A DNA stretch of 64,000 nucleotides, taken from NCBI RefSeq assembly GCF_009674765.1, contig NZ_WKKF01000001.1, forward strand, positions 1,364,001 to 1,428,000, given 5' to 3'. A model generated the notes under the pieces. That model ran no database searches, was not told where the DNA came from, and was given only the letters and a program-made list of their open reading frames with translations. This stretch comes from Metabacillus idriensis. Lineage in GTDB: Bacteria > Bacillota > Bacilli > Bacillales > Bacillaceae. The stretch's first letter is position 1; every line of letters begins with the position of its first letter. The position numbers and the translations under genes are program-made. Below, piece by piece: positions 9,677-18,743 of this stretch.

Positions 9677-10116
9677 AATATACATACCGGTTTCAAAAAG
9701 TGCTCGAATTAAAAGAAAATGAAAAAGAAAAGTCTCTTGAAGACTATAACCGCTCTGTTACTGAGTTTGAAAAAGCAGCAGAAAAGCTGTATGACTGCCT
9801 GAAGAAAAAAGAAGTGCTCGAGGAGAGAACAGCAAGAGAGCTGAACACAGGCATGCCTGTTCAGGAAATCCGCCACTTTCAGCAGTTTGTTACAAACTTA
9901 GAAAAAACGATCACTCATTATCAGAGGCTTGTGGTCATTACCCGGGACAACATGCAAGAAAGACAGCTTGAGCTTACTGAGAAAAATATCGAAGTAAAGA
10001 AATATGAAAAAATGAAAGAAAAGCATTATGAAGTACATCTCGAACATGTGAAAGCGTCAGAATCAAAGTTCATGGATGATCTCTCGATTCAAGCCTTTGC
10101 ACTTCGGGGGAATTAG
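9673..10116 (+). CDS. fliJ: Flagellar export chaperone FliJ
   Basis: A 147-residue, almost entirely coiled-coil protein that works with FliH and FliI in export. GTG start overlapping the fliI stop. The length equals that of B. subtilis FliJ. Sequence conservation in this family is low, so the call leans on position and heptad-rich composition. Confidence 0.9.
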   Translation: MKYTYRFQKVLELKENEKEKSLEDYNRSVTEFEKAAEKLYDCLKKKEVLEERTARELNTGMPVQEIRHFQQFVTNLEKTITHYQRLVVITRDNMQERQLELTEKNIEVKKYEKMKEKHYEVHLEHVKASESKFMDDLSIQAFALRGN

Positions 10117-10713
10117 GTGAAAAATACTGTGAAAAACAATGAGAATGATTCAAGCAAGCTTCAATGGATGTTATTTGTAATTGTTATTCCCGTCCTTTTT
10201 ACAGTCACTTTCATTACAGTCATTCTAACAGTCGCAGGCGTTGATGTGGCTGAGAAAATGAAAGAAGCAATCTCGCATATACCAGGAACTGCCGAGCTTA
10301 CGAGTGTTGAAGAGAAAAATAACAGCGAAAATGCAAATACCGCCCCTGCAGCAGAGCTTGAGGAAGAAAATAAACTTCAGAAAACCACAATTGATAAACA
10401 GCAGCAGGAAATCTCAGCTTTGGAAAATGAAGCTGACCTTAAAGTCAGAGAAATTCAGCAGCTCAGTCAAGAAATAAAGTCTCTCAAAGAACAGCTTCAG
10501 GCATCTGACAACAAAGAAAAAGAAGGCAAAGACATTGCCACACTCTATGATAAGATGTCCAGCAAAAAAGCGGCTGAAATCATTCCTTTTCTATCAGATG
10601 AAGAGGCATTAAGGATTTTAACGTCTATTAATGACGATCAGGTTATTGCAGTATTGGAAAAAATGTCTGCTGAAGATGCTGCGAGATATACAAAGATGCT
10701 TGCTGATTCCTAA
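10117..10713 (+). CDS. ylxF: YlxF/MotE-like membrane protein of the flagellar operon
   Basis: A 198-residue protein with one N-terminal membrane segment (about residues 14-38), a Gln/Glu-rich coiled coil (about 75-135) and a C-terminal MgtE_N-like helical domain (LYDKMSSKKAAEIIPFLSDEEA onward). The layout resembles MotE/YlxF, proposed to act at the stator or export base; its role in Bacillus is not well defined. GTG start immediately follows the fliJ stop. Confidence 0.82.
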   Translation: MKNTVKNNENDSSKLQWMLFVIVIPVLFTVTFITVILTVAGVDVAEKMKEAISHIPGTAELTSVEEKNNSENANTAPAAELEEENKLQKTTIDKQQQEISALENEADLKVREIQQLSQEIKSLKEQLQASDNKEKEGKDIATLYDKMSSKKAAEIIPFLSDEEALRILTSINDDQVIAVLEKMSAEDAARYTKMLADS

Positions 10714-10745
10714 CCCGAGATAAGGTTCTGAGAGGGGGTGTGAAA

Positions 10746-12983
10746 ATGAAAATTCCATTTGCAGTATTTGGTACTGCGCCGATTGTGCAAAACAGCACTG
10801 AAAAAAGCAGAAATTCAGCTTCTTTTCAAATGTTCTTAGATCAAGTTCCGTCCATAACCGGAAGAGAAAATTCTTTTACAGCCGAAGCCGAAGCATTGCC
10901 TGAAGCGGAAAAAATAGAATTTGAATTTCAGAACCTAGAAGAGGGTATTATGAACGCCTTGCAGGAAATTCCGATAGACGAAGGTTTTTTTAAAGAAACT
11001 CCTAGTACTAATGAGAAAGTCAATGAACTATTGGTCTTAGGAAATGAGGTTGAAATAAAAGCTGTACAAGGAATTCTCAGTAAAGCTGTGTCAATGGAAG
11101 GAATTCTTTCTCAGCTCTCTGATCAACCTGAAACAGTGAAAATAATATCTGTGATGGCTGGAGTCATTCAGCTGCCTGACACCGAGCAAAAAAAACAGAT
11201 TGAAGCTGAACTTAGTCATTATATATCTCAAAAATACCCAGAACATGATGAAGACAAACCCCTCTTTGAAAAAGCCATTCCAATTTTTTTGAATCGTCAA
11301 GCTGAAAATACGAACAACTATCAGGCAGGAGATTCAGGAAAATTGCTTGAGTATAATCTAGCAGAAGATAAAGAGACTCAAATAATCAATGATTCTGTAT
11401 CTTTACTAAACGGTGTAATAACTCAAGCTATAAATAAGAGAGAACACTCCAATGAACAAACCAAGAATTATGAATTAGATTCTGATTCGAAATCAGTTGG
11501 TGATTTCTTACATGATGTTCAAAAGCTGATAAATATATTGAATATAGAGAATGAATTTCAAGCTAATAACACTGGTAATTTCCCATTGGTAAGCAAGCTT
11601 GAAACCATTTCTCCAAGTTTTATCGATAACAAGTCTGCGTTAAAAGCGGTTAGCTTTCAATCAATGATTGCTGCAGTTCAGGATGCAATGAGCGATTGGA
11701 TGAAGGATGCAATTCCTGAATCTAAAGCAGGATTTTCAAATGAGATGATTTCTTTGGATGATGGAAAATTTGTTTCATTAATTAGCGGGAAATTATCTTT
11801 GGATGAATTGTCAGGTGTCAGATTGAGATTATTTGAAAAAATTTCATCTGCCATAAAGCCGCTTCAGGCATACTTGTCGGAAATGACTTCGAAAGAAGCT
11901 GCGCAAACTTCGCAGATGCTGGAATTAATAAAATATCTTAATAAACAGACTCTCTTTAAAGGGATGACGGATATAGGGCTGAACAGATTAGAAAGCAGAC
12001 CACAGTACGCACAAGTGATTCAACAATTAGATCAATCGGCATTATCACTTTCCATTCCATCATTGAAGGAAATACAAGTTTCAATAAAAAATGCTGAAAA
12101 TATTCTGCATCTTCAAGTGCAACTGTCAAAACAGTTATTGATGGAAGTGTCAGATGGTACAGGTAGCAATATTGATAAGACACCGGAAAACAATAAAATG
12201 ACTGGAGCCTTCTCAAAAATTGACAGCATGATTTCAGAAACTCTTATAAAAGAGATAAAACAGAAAGCAGCAGGCCAGATAGCGAATGGCCATAAAAGCT
12301 GGCTGCATAGCAATATAAAAACAGATAGTCACACTAATAAGCAAAATCAATTCACCAGCCAAGATATCTTTCCTGAAACACGTATTGAGGTACCTGATCA
12401 AATGATTCCTGCTGATAACGAACTTCACATTTCAAAGGAACCAAATATAGCTGTAAATGACTATAGAAATAATCGCTTAAGTAATCAGACGTCAATGGAA
12501 AATATCTTACAAACAGATTTATTGAAAATAAATAATGATATCCCATCTATAAAAGAAAAACCGTTCCATTCTAGTAATCAACTTATTTTAAGTCAGTTGA
12601 CAGATGCCTTTAAAAGTTCGAAAACCAGGTTTATATCCAGCGGTTTTTCACAAATGACAATTAGGCTGGCTCCTGAACATTTAGGAATGCTCACAGTTAA
12701 GCTTCAACAGCAGCATGGTGAAATGACAGCTAAAATTATCACTTCCACAAAGTCCGCTAAAGAACTTGTTGAACAAAGCATTCATCAATTGAAGCAGGCA
12801 CTGCCTTCATTAAATATTCAAGTAGACAGGTTTGAAGTTTACGGAGAGCAAATGGAGACATCATTTAATCGCAGGCAAGAAGAAAATAATCATAATCGCT
12901 ATGAACAAGACAGTAAAAAAGAGGAAACTGAAATCGAAGAAGAAAAAGATTCCTTTAAGGCTCACTTAAATATGCTGACTTAA
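10746..12983 (+). CDS. fliK: Flagellar hook-length control protein FliK (long form)
   Basis: FliK measures hook length and switches export specificity from hook to filament. The C-terminal Flg_hook domain is clear ([20 protein letters not shown], then [15 protein letters not shown]). The remaining ~600 residues are low-conservation and Asn/Ser/Gln-rich, as expected for the ruler. At 745 aa it is far longer than B. subtilis FliK (about 490). ATG 10746 has GAGGGGG at a spacing of about 7; GTG at 10740 is too close to the ribosome site. Confidence 0.88.
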   Translation: MKIPFAVFGTAPIVQNSTEKSRNSASFQMFLDQVPSITGRENSFTAEAEALPEAEKIEFEFQNLEEGIMNALQEIPIDEGFFKETPSTNEKVNELLVLGNEVEIKAVQGILSKAVSMEGILSQLSDQPETVKIISVMAGVIQLPDTEQKKQIEAELSHYISQKYPEHDEDKPLFEKAIPIFLNRQAENTNNYQAGDSGKLLEYNLAEDKETQIINDSVSLLNGVITQAINKREHSNEQTKNYELDSDSKSVGDFLHDVQKLINILNIENEFQANNTGNFPLVSKLETISPSFIDNKSALKAVSFQSMIAAVQDAMSDWMKDAIPESKAGFSNEMISLDDGKFVSLISGKLSLDELSGVRLRLFEKISSAIKPLQAYLSEMTSKEAAQTSQMLELIKYLNKQTLFKGMTDIGLNRLESRPQYAQVIQQLDQSALSLSIPSLKEIQVSIKNAENILHLQVQLSKQLLMEVSDGTGSNIDKTPENNKMTGAFSKIDSMISETLIKEIKQKAAGQIANGHKSWLHSNIKTDSHTNKQNQFTSQDIFPETRIEVPDQMIPADNELHISKEPNIAVNDYRNNRLSNQTSMENILQTDLLKINNDIPSIKEKPFHSSNQLILSQLTDAFKSSKTRFISSGFSQMTIRLAPEHLGMLTVKLQQQHGEMTAKIITSTKSAKELVEQSIHQLKQALPSLNIQVDRFEVYGEQMETSFNRRQEENNHNRYEQDSKKEETEIEEEKDSFKAHLNMLT

Positions 12984-12997
12984 AAAGGAGGTTTCTT

Positions 12998-13435
12998 ATG
13001 ACACAAAACACGATTGACACAGGGCTGCTTTTATCATCTACGACCTCTGAAAGATCTGGCGGTAAATCAAATCTGGGCAAGGATGATTTTTTGAAGATTT
13101 TGATAGCCCAGCTGCAAAATCAGGATCCTTTAAACCCGATGGAGGATAAAGAATTTATTTCCCAAATGGCAAGCTTCTCATCTCTTGAGCAAATGACAAA
13201 CATGAATACACAGCTAAGCAACTTTATACAGGTTCAAGTAAACGATGGAATCTTAAAATATTCAGAAATGATTGGCAAACAAGTTGAATGGAGCACTGAA
13301 GACGGGGCAGCGGAAAAAGGCACAGTTAAATCCATCAAACAATCCGGTACTGATATTATCCTTGAAATGCAAAGCGGGAAAGAAATACCGAGTGCTTTGA
13401 TTACAAAAGTAACAGCTCAGAATGAACCAAGCTAA
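12998..13435 (+). CDS. flgD: Flagellar hook cap/assembly protein FlgD
   Basis: Hook-capping protein required for hook polymerisation. The N-terminal FlgD block is strongly conserved: [20 protein letters not shown] followed by [21 protein letters not shown]. At 145 aa it is a short FlgD lacking the C-terminal Ig-like domains of enteric proteins, like B. subtilis FlgD. AAGGAGG precedes ATG. Confidence 0.94.
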   Translation: MTQNTIDTGLLLSSTTSERSGGKSNLGKDDFLKILIAQLQNQDPLNPMEDKEFISQMASFSSLEQMTNMNTQLSNFIQVQVNDGILKYSEMIGKQVEWSTEDGAAEKGTVKSIKQSGTDIILEMQSGKEIPSALITKVTAQNEPS

Positions 13436-13443
13436 ACATTTCA

Positions 13444-13809
13444 ATGAAAATCAGTCATTTAAATAAGCATCCCCTGTCTTTCATACCAAAAATAACTGAA
13501 GTAAAAACAGCTCACAAGCCAACCTTTCAGGAACTGCTTAATGACGAGCATTCATCTATTAAAATAAGCAAACATGCCAAACAAAGAATGTCTGATCGGG
13601 GGATTGTGGTAGAAGAACATCAATGGAGCAAAATGAAAGAAAAAATGTCTGAAGCAAGATCTAAAGGTGTTAACGATTCGCTGGTTTTATTAGAACAGGC
13701 TGCATTCATCGTAAACGTTAAAAACAACATCGTTATTACAGCAATGAATCGAAAAGAAGCAAATGATCAAATTTTTACAAATATTAACGGAACCATCATC
13801 TTAAATTAA
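13444..13809 (+). CDS. Small conserved flagellar operon protein (TIGR02530-like)
   Basis: A 121-residue soluble protein between flgD and flgE. The C-terminal 80 residues (IKISKHAKQRMSDRGI, SKGVNDSLVLLEQAAFIVNVKN, and a final FTNINGTIIL) resemble the uncharacterised 'flagellar operon protein' family found at this site in many Firmicutes; I recall that family from memory only. No membrane segment or signal peptide. No clear ribosome binding site is seen before ATG 13444, 8 bp after flgD, so expression may depend on coupling. Function unknown, presumably linked to hook assembly. Confidence 0.75.
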   Translation: MKISHLNKHPLSFIPKITEVKTAHKPTFQELLNDEHSSIKISKHAKQRMSDRGIVVEEHQWSKMKEKMSEARSKGVNDSLVLLEQAAFIVNVKNNIVITAMNRKEANDQIFTNINGTIILN

Positions 13810-13835
13810 ACTGGCTGGACCTTTAATGGAGGCCA

Positions 13836-13861
13836 TTGCTGCGGAACGAGCGAAGCAGCAA
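13836..13861 (+). other. Short hairpin upstream of flgE
   Basis: TTGCTGC (13836-13842) pairs perfectly with GCAGCAA (13855-13861) around a 12-nt purine-rich loop. No T-run follows. It lies 33 nt before the flgE start and just upstream of its AGGGAGAG ribosome site, so it may affect flgE mRNA translation or stability. A 14-codon ATG reading frame at 13827-13871 spans it; no support for its being a gene. Confidence 0.4.
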
Positions 13862-13893
13862 ATAAAATAGATCCAATAGGGAGAGAAAAAAAT

Positions 13894-14847
13894 ATGTTGC
13901 GTTCAATGTACTCAGGTGTCAGCGGTATGAAAAATTTCCAGACAAAGCTTGATGTGATCGGAAATAACATCGCAAACGTTAATACATACGGTTTTAAGAA
14001 AGGCCGTGTCACATATAAAGATCTAATCAATCAGCAGATTGCCGGTGCAAGTGCAGCTACTGGAAATACAAGCGGTATGAATGCCAAGCAGGTTGGACTT
14101 GGTTCAGCACTAAGTTCGATTGATACGATTCACACAGCAGGTTCAAATCAGACGACAGGCAGAACGCTTGACCTTGCTTTAGCTGGTGATGGGTTTTTTG
14201 TGGTTGGGACGATTAAAGCTCCCGCATTAGTTAACGAAGATACGCAAACTGCAAAAGGCGACAATAAAATAATTGGACCAATTGATACTGCAATGGATCT
14301 TAGCTACACACGTTCAGGGAATTTCTATTTAGACGATAAGGGTTATTTAGTAACTTCAGATGGCTATTACTTAGTGGGAGAAACAGGTAATAAAAATCCG
14401 GCAAATTCAACATGGAATAATCAGCTGAGTAACGCTGCAGGTCTTATTCAAATCCCTCTTGATGCAAAAAGCTTTAATATCGGTCCAGATGGAAAAGTTA
14501 GCTTTGTAGACGCTGGAGGAAATTTAAACACGGCCGGTCAAATTAGAGTTGCCAATTTTGCAAACGAAGGCGGTCTTGAAAAAGTTGGAGGAAATTTATA
14601 CAAAGAATCCAGTAATTCAGGAACTCTAAATAATAACGGCACTGCAGGTATACAAATTGACGAACTTTCAATCCCTGGACAAGACGGCTCAGCCACAATC
14701 ATGGCCGGAATGCTTGAAATGTCAAACGTAGACCTTGCAGATGAATTCACAGAAATGATTGTGGCTCAGCGAGGTTTCCAGTCCAATACAAAAATTATTA
14801 CGACTTCTGATGAAATTTTACAGGAATTAATGAATTTAAAACGATAA
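13894..14847 (+). CDS. flgE: Flagellar hook protein FlgE
   Basis: Hook subunit (called FlgG in older B. subtilis papers). The N-terminus MLRSMYSGVSGMKNFQTKLD with GNNIANVNTYGFKKGR and the C-terminus LADEFTEMIVAQRGFQSNTKIITTSDEILQELMNLKR are the polymerisation helices. At 317 aa it is about 50 residues longer than the B. subtilis hook protein (264). The extra residues lie in the surface-exposed middle (around residues 105-135 and 165-180), where hook proteins vary. GGGAGAG precedes ATG. Confidence 0.93.
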   Translation: MLRSMYSGVSGMKNFQTKLDVIGNNIANVNTYGFKKGRVTYKDLINQQIAGASAATGNTSGMNAKQVGLGSALSSIDTIHTAGSNQTTGRTLDLALAGDGFFVVGTIKAPALVNEDTQTAKGDNKIIGPIDTAMDLSYTRSGNFYLDDKGYLVTSDGYYLVGETGNKNPANSTWNNQLSNAAGLIQIPLDAKSFNIGPDGKVSFVDAGGNLNTAGQIRVANFANEGGLEKVGGNLYKESSNSGTLNNNGTAGIQIDELSIPGQDGSATIMAGMLEMSNVDLADEFTEMIVAQRGFQSNTKIITTSDEILQELMNLKR

Positions 14848-14850
14848 GTT

Positions 14851-14895
14851 AGGGGGCAGGGGGCTCATAACTATATATGACCCCCGCAGCAATTG
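14851..14895 (+). promoter_or_regulatory. Hairpin between a distant Shine-Dalgarno and the swrD TTG start
   Basis: AGGGGG (14851-14856) is followed by a hairpin: GGGGG-C-TCATA (14859-14869) pairs with TATGA-CCCCC (14876-14885), one bulged C, 6-nt loop. Seven nt later comes the TTG start of swrD (14893). No ribosome site lies directly before TTG. If the hairpin folds, AGGGGG is about 9 nt from the start codon. No T-run follows, so it is not a terminator. Confidence 0.6.
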
Positions 14896-15114
14896 ATTTT
14901 ATTAACTCGTTTAAACGGAAAGTCTTTTACATTAAATGCGATTTACATAGAGCAGGTCGAGTCTTTTCCTGACACAACTATCACGCTTACCAACGGCAAA
15001 AAGTTTGTTGTAAAAGAATCAGAATCCGCCGTTTCGTCATTAACCCGCAACTTTTATAAGGACATTCATCTATTACATGCATCAGGTGCTCAGGGGGTGG
15101 ATGATCATGAATAA
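14893..15114 (+). CDS. swrD: Flagellar power/swarming protein SwrD (FlbD family)
   Basis: A 73-residue protein of the FlbD/SwrD (YlzI) family; SwrD in B. subtilis raises flagellar motor torque for swarming. The conserved core is LTRLNGKSFTLNAIYIEQVE followed by SFPDTTITLTNGKKFVVKES. TTG 14893 is forced as start: the in-frame codon at 14878 is TGA and the conserved domain begins immediately. It overlaps fliL by 8 bp. Confidence 0.9.
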   Translation: MILLTRLNGKSFTLNAIYIEQVESFPDTTITLTNGKKFVVKESESAVSSLTRNFYKDIHLLHASGAQGVDDHE

Positions 15115-15532
15115 AAAATTATTAACCATCATGCTTGTCATCATTACATCTATTACGTTAATAGGCGTAACCGCATTAGTTATCGTAACAAATTTTATGG
15201 AAACAGCTGAAGCAAAAGAGCCGACCATCGATGAAGTCATCGAGTATTCCTTTGATCTTCCAGAAATCACGACAAATCTTGCCAGTGAGAACATTGTCCG
15301 TCTGTCATTTAAATTAGAAACGGACAGCAAGAAAGCGAAAGAAGAGCTCGAAAAAAGAGAATTTCAAATTAGAGACATTATCATTTCAGAGCTTTCAAAT
15401 ATTTCTGCGGCAGAATTGGATGGAAAAGACGGTATGAACGCATTTAAAGAGACTGTGAAAAAGCGTGCAAACGAATTGATGCAAAAAGGCAAAATTCAGA
15501 AGGTCTACACAACCTCCTATATCATTCAATAA
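15107..15532 (+). CDS. fliL: Flagellar basal body-associated protein FliL
   Basis: Single-pass membrane protein that supports stator function. I use ATG 15107, which has AGGGGG at a spacing of 9 and gives 141 aa; the ATG at 15101 is only 3 nt from the ribosome site. One membrane segment spans about residues 5-27. The C-terminal periplasmic-type domain carries YSFDLPEITTNLASENIVRLSF and ends in KVYTTSYIIQ. Confidence 0.93.
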   Translation: MNKKLLTIMLVIITSITLIGVTALVIVTNFMETAEAKEPTIDEVIEYSFDLPEITTNLASENIVRLSFKLETDSKKAKEELEKREFQIRDIIISELSNISAAELDGKDGMNAFKETVKKRANELMQKGKIQKVYTTSYIIQ

Positions 15533-15568
15533 TTCGGCATAAATCCCATGCACAGGAGGTGTGAATGC

Positions 15569-16567
15569 ATGTCAACTGAAATACTGTCTCAAAATGAAAT
15601 AGATGCTTTGCTTTCAGCTATTTCGTCAGGTGAAATGGATGCTGATGAATTAAAAAAAGAAGAGACAGAGCGGAAAGTGAAAGTTTACGATTTTAAAAGA
15701 GCACTCCGGTTTTCAAAAGATCAAATTAGAAGTTTAACACGGATACATGAGAATTTTGCAAGGCTGTTGACAACCTATTTTTCAGCTCAGCTGAGAACAT
15801 ATGTGCAAATCAGCGTTGGATCTGTAGATCAGCTGCCTTATGAAGAGTTTATTCGCTCTATTCCAAAGATGACAGTGCTTAATGTATTTGAAGTACGCCC
15901 TTTAAATGGGCGGATTTTAATGGAAGTCAATCCGAATATTGCTTATTCGATGATGGACAGGCTGATGGGCGGACTGGGTACCGGTATAAGCAAAACGGAT
16001 CAATTAACGGAAATTGAAAGCAGAATTATGTCAAATCTCTTTGAAAAATCTCTTGATAATTACAAAGAGGCATGGAGTTCCATCTTTGATATAGACCCGG
16101 TCATGAATAATTTAGAAGTCAATCCGCAGTTTTTGCAGATGGTTTCCCCAAATGAAACGGTGGTTGTCATATCGCTGAATACACAGATCGGCGAAATCAG
16201 CGGCATGATAAATCTCTGTATTCCTCATGTCATTTTAGAGCCTATCATCCCGCGTCTGAGTGTTCACTTTTGGATGCAGTCTGAAAGAAAAGAACCGAAG
16301 CCAAATGAAGTTGAAGCTCTGGAAAGGAAAATTCATTCAGCAGAACTTCAAATTATTGCAGAACTGGGGATATCAGAGATCACGATTCAAGAATTTTTAG
16401 ACATTCAAGCAGGAGATGTCATACAGCTGGAAAAAGCCATTGATCAGCCTTTGGTTATTAAAATTGGGGATAAACCTAAATTTTATGGTCAGCCAGGTAA
16501 ACTAAAAAGAAAAGCTGCAGTGCAAGTAATCGGCCATTATCAGAGGGGGCACGAAGAAGGTGAGTAA
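15569..16567 (+). CDS. fliM: Flagellar motor switch protein FliM
   Basis: C-ring protein that binds CheY-P. ATG 15569 behind GGAGG gives 332 aa, the B. subtilis length. The N-terminal CheY-binding peptide LSQNEIDALLSAI is present. A CheC-like middle domain and a C-terminal SpoA domain (LGISEITIQEFLDIQAGDVI) follow. The stop overlaps fliY by 8 bp. Confidence 0.96.
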   Translation: MSTEILSQNEIDALLSAISSGEMDADELKKEETERKVKVYDFKRALRFSKDQIRSLTRIHENFARLLTTYFSAQLRTYVQISVGSVDQLPYEEFIRSIPKMTVLNVFEVRPLNGRILMEVNPNIAYSMMDRLMGGLGTGISKTDQLTEIESRIMSNLFEKSLDNYKEAWSSIFDIDPVMNNLEVNPQFLQMVSPNETVVVISLNTQIGEISGMINLCIPHVILEPIIPRLSVHFWMQSERKEPKPNEVEALERKIHSAELQIIAELGISEITIQEFLDIQAGDVIQLEKAIDQPLVIKIGDKPKFYGQPGKLKRKAAVQVIGHYQRGHEEGE

Positions 16568-17681
16568 TGGGATGTTATCTCAGGATGAGATTGATGCTCT
16601 TTTAAAGGGTACAGATTCAAACGATGAAGAAGATTATACGATAGATACAAAAGATTATTTGGATGACATGGAAAAAGATGCAATTGGAGAAATAGGCAAT
16701 ATTTCATTTGGCAGTTCTGCTACTGCGCTTTCTACCTTGCTTCAACAAAAAGTGGAAATTACGACTCCAACTGTTTCGGTTGTCCAAAGACAAAGAATTT
16801 CCGATGAGTTTCCTCATCCTTATGTAGCGATCGAAGTGAATTATACAGAAGGATTTATAGGCAGTAATTTACTAGTAATTAAACAAAGTGATGCAGCAAT
16901 TATCGCGGACTTAATGATAGGAGGCAACGGGGAGATTGACGATTCATCTTTGGATGACATCATGATCAGTGCTGTTCAGGAAGCAATGAATCAAATGATG
17001 GGCTCAGCAGCAACTTCAATGTCTACAATTTTTAACAAAAAAGTAGATATCTCTCCGCCATCTATTGAGCTTTTAGACATAAAAGAAGGAGAAGGAACAG
17101 GAGCATTTCCGAAAGAAGATCTGTTCTTAAAAGTTGCGTTCAGACTCAAAGTGGGACTTTTGATAGATTCAGAGATTATGCAGCTGCTGCCTCTGCAATT
17201 TGGAAAAGATCTTGTTGAAGAGCTGATGAACCCGAAGCAGCAAGCGGCTACTATTGAAGCTATAGAAGAAGAAGTTCAGATTGAATCTGCACCTGCTTAT
17301 TCAGAGAAACAGCGCAGTTATGCTCCTAAGCCTGCTCAGCAAAGAAATGAGAGTCCGCCCGTCGATGTAAAACCGGCAGAATTTTCGTCTTTTGAATCTG
17401 TCCCCATGTATCAAAATGAAATGAAAAATCTTGATATGCTGCTGGATATCCCGCTACAGGTCACGGTTGAACTGGGCCGCACGAAGCGTTCAGTGAAAGA
17501 AATTCTGGAATTATCATCCGGCTCTATCATTGAGTTGGATAAACTGGCAGGCGAACCAGTTGATATTTTGATCAACAACAAAATCGTCGCTCAAGGGGAA
17601 GTAGTAGTAATAGAAGAGAATTTCGGTGTGCGGGTGACGGATATTTTAAGTCAGTCTGAGCGTTTAAATAAACTAAAGTAA
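16560..17681 (+). CDS. fliY: Flagellar motor switch phosphatase FliY
   Basis: Gram-positive C-ring protein combining a CheC-like CheY-P phosphatase with a FliN domain. GTG 16560 start, 373 aa. An N-terminal LSQDEIDALL CheY-binding peptide, two phosphatase motifs (MEKDAIGEIGNISFGSSAT and VQEAMNQMMGSAATSM, each with Glu and Asn), a Gln/Pro/Glu-rich linker (about 225-280), and a C-terminal SpoA/FliN domain (LDIPLQVTVELGRTKRSVKE) are seen in order. Confidence 0.96.
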   Translation: MSNGMLSQDEIDALLKGTDSNDEEDYTIDTKDYLDDMEKDAIGEIGNISFGSSATALSTLLQQKVEITTPTVSVVQRQRISDEFPHPYVAIEVNYTEGFIGSNLLVIKQSDAAIIADLMIGGNGEIDDSSLDDIMISAVQEAMNQMMGSAATSMSTIFNKKVDISPPSIELLDIKEGEGTGAFPKEDLFLKVAFRLKVGLLIDSEIMQLLPLQFGKDLVEELMNPKQQAATIEAIEEEVQIESAPAYSEKQRSYAPKPAQQRNESPPVDVKPAEFSSFESVPMYQNEMKNLDMLLDIPLQVTVELGRTKRSVKEILELSSGSIIELDKLAGEPVDILINNKIVAQGEVVVIEENFGVRVTDILSQSERLNKLK

Positions 17682-17702
17682 TCAATTATAGGAGTGACTG
17701 GA

Positions 17703-18065
17703 ATGGCACATAAAATAATGATCGTGGACGATGCAGCATTTATGAGAATGATGATCAAAGATATCTTAACAAAAAATGGATTTGATGTCGTAGCTGAAGC
17801 AGCTGACGGTGCACAAGCTGTAGAGAAATATAAAGAGCACTTTCCGGATTTAATAACAATGGATATCACAATGCCAGAGATGGATGGCATTACCGCCCTT
17901 AAAGAAATTAAAAAAATCAACGCTCACGCTAAAGTCATCATGTGTTCTGCAATGGGACAGCAGGCTATGGTCATTGATGCGATTCAAGCAGGTGCAAAAG
18001 ATTTTATCGTGAAGCCCTTTCAGGCAGACAGAGTGCTTGAAGCTATCAATAAAACATTAAGCTAA
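17703..18065 (+). CDS. cheY: Chemotaxis response regulator CheY
   Basis: Single receiver domain of 120 aa that is phosphorylated by CheA and binds FliM and FliY. The acidic pocket DD (9-10), phosphoacceptor Asp54 in TMDITMPEMDG and Lys104 are all present. ATG 17703 has AGGAGTG at good spacing. Its place inside the flagellar part, between fliY and fliO, is typical of Bacillus. Confidence 0.96.
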   Translation: MAHKIMIVDDAAFMRMMIKDILTKNGFDVVAEAADGAQAVEKYKEHFPDLITMDITMPEMDGITALKEIKKINAHAKVIMCSAMGQQAMVIDAIQAGAKDFIVKPFQADRVLEAINKTLS

Positions 18066-18080
18066 AAGGAGTCTTTCCAC

Positions 18081-18743
18081 TTGCAAGTGAAAATAAAATG
18101 GATACCAATAGCTGCGATTCTTCTTATCTTCCTGCTGCCGCATAGTGAGTCAGCTGTTCATGCGGAGCAGGGGGCTGAATCTGTGGCAGACTGGGTCGGG
18201 TCAGATGAAAAAACGGCTGACAGCAAAAATGAAAAAAACAGCGTGAAATCGGATGTTGAATACCAAGCTGCTGACACATCTGTGTCAGCGTGGGATTTCA
18301 TTAAGATGATCCTGGCAACTGCATTTATCATATTTTTAATTTACATCCTGCTGAAATTTGTGAGTAAAAGAAACAAATTCACTTCTTCATCAAAATACAT
18401 TGAAAACCTTGGCGGGACAAACGTCGGACAGAATCGTTCCATCCAATTAATAAAAGTAGGAAAAAAAATCCTTGTAGTAGGTGTTTCAGATTCTGTTCAG
18501 CTGTTAAAAGAGATAGACGATGAAGATGAATGCAGGGAGATTACAGAGGAACATCAGCAGAGGTTTGCTGCCGCAATCGATACGAAGGACTGGCTTAAAA
18601 CCGTATCAGCTCCGTTATTTAGGCATAAAAATAATGGGTTGGAGGACGGGCATTCATTTTCCTTTAAAGAACAGCTGGAGCAATTAAAAAAAGAAAGACG
18701 AAGCAGTTTAGAGGAAATAGCTGGAAAGGATTACACAAAATGA
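18081..18743 (+). CDS. fliO: Flagellar biosynthesis protein FliO (FliZ)
   Basis: Helps assemble the FliP export gate. TTG 18081 start with AAAAGGAG. The 220 aa have an N-terminal signal-like segment (about 5-29), a charged extracellular stretch, a membrane segment at about 73-93, and a cytoplasmic SpoA-like tail. Sequence is weakly conserved; the FliO domain (LGGTNVGQNRSIQLIKVGKK) and the position before fliP support the call. It overlaps fliP by 4 bp. Confidence 0.9.
   Translation: MQVKIKWIPIAAILLIFLLPHSESAVHAEQGAESVADWVGSDEKTADSKNEKNSVKSDVEYQAADTSVSAWDFIKMILATAFIIFLIYILLKFVSKRNKFTSSSKYIENLGGTNVGQNRSIQLIKVGKKILVVGVSDSVQLLKEIDDEDECREITEEHQQRFAAAIDTKDWLKTVSAPLFRHKNNGLEDGHSFSFKEQLEQLKKERRSSLEEIAGKDYTK

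Noticed and set aside
13827-13871. 14-codon reading frame upstream of flgE
   Set aside because: No ribosome site, no family; it coincides with the hairpin and is most simply non-coding.
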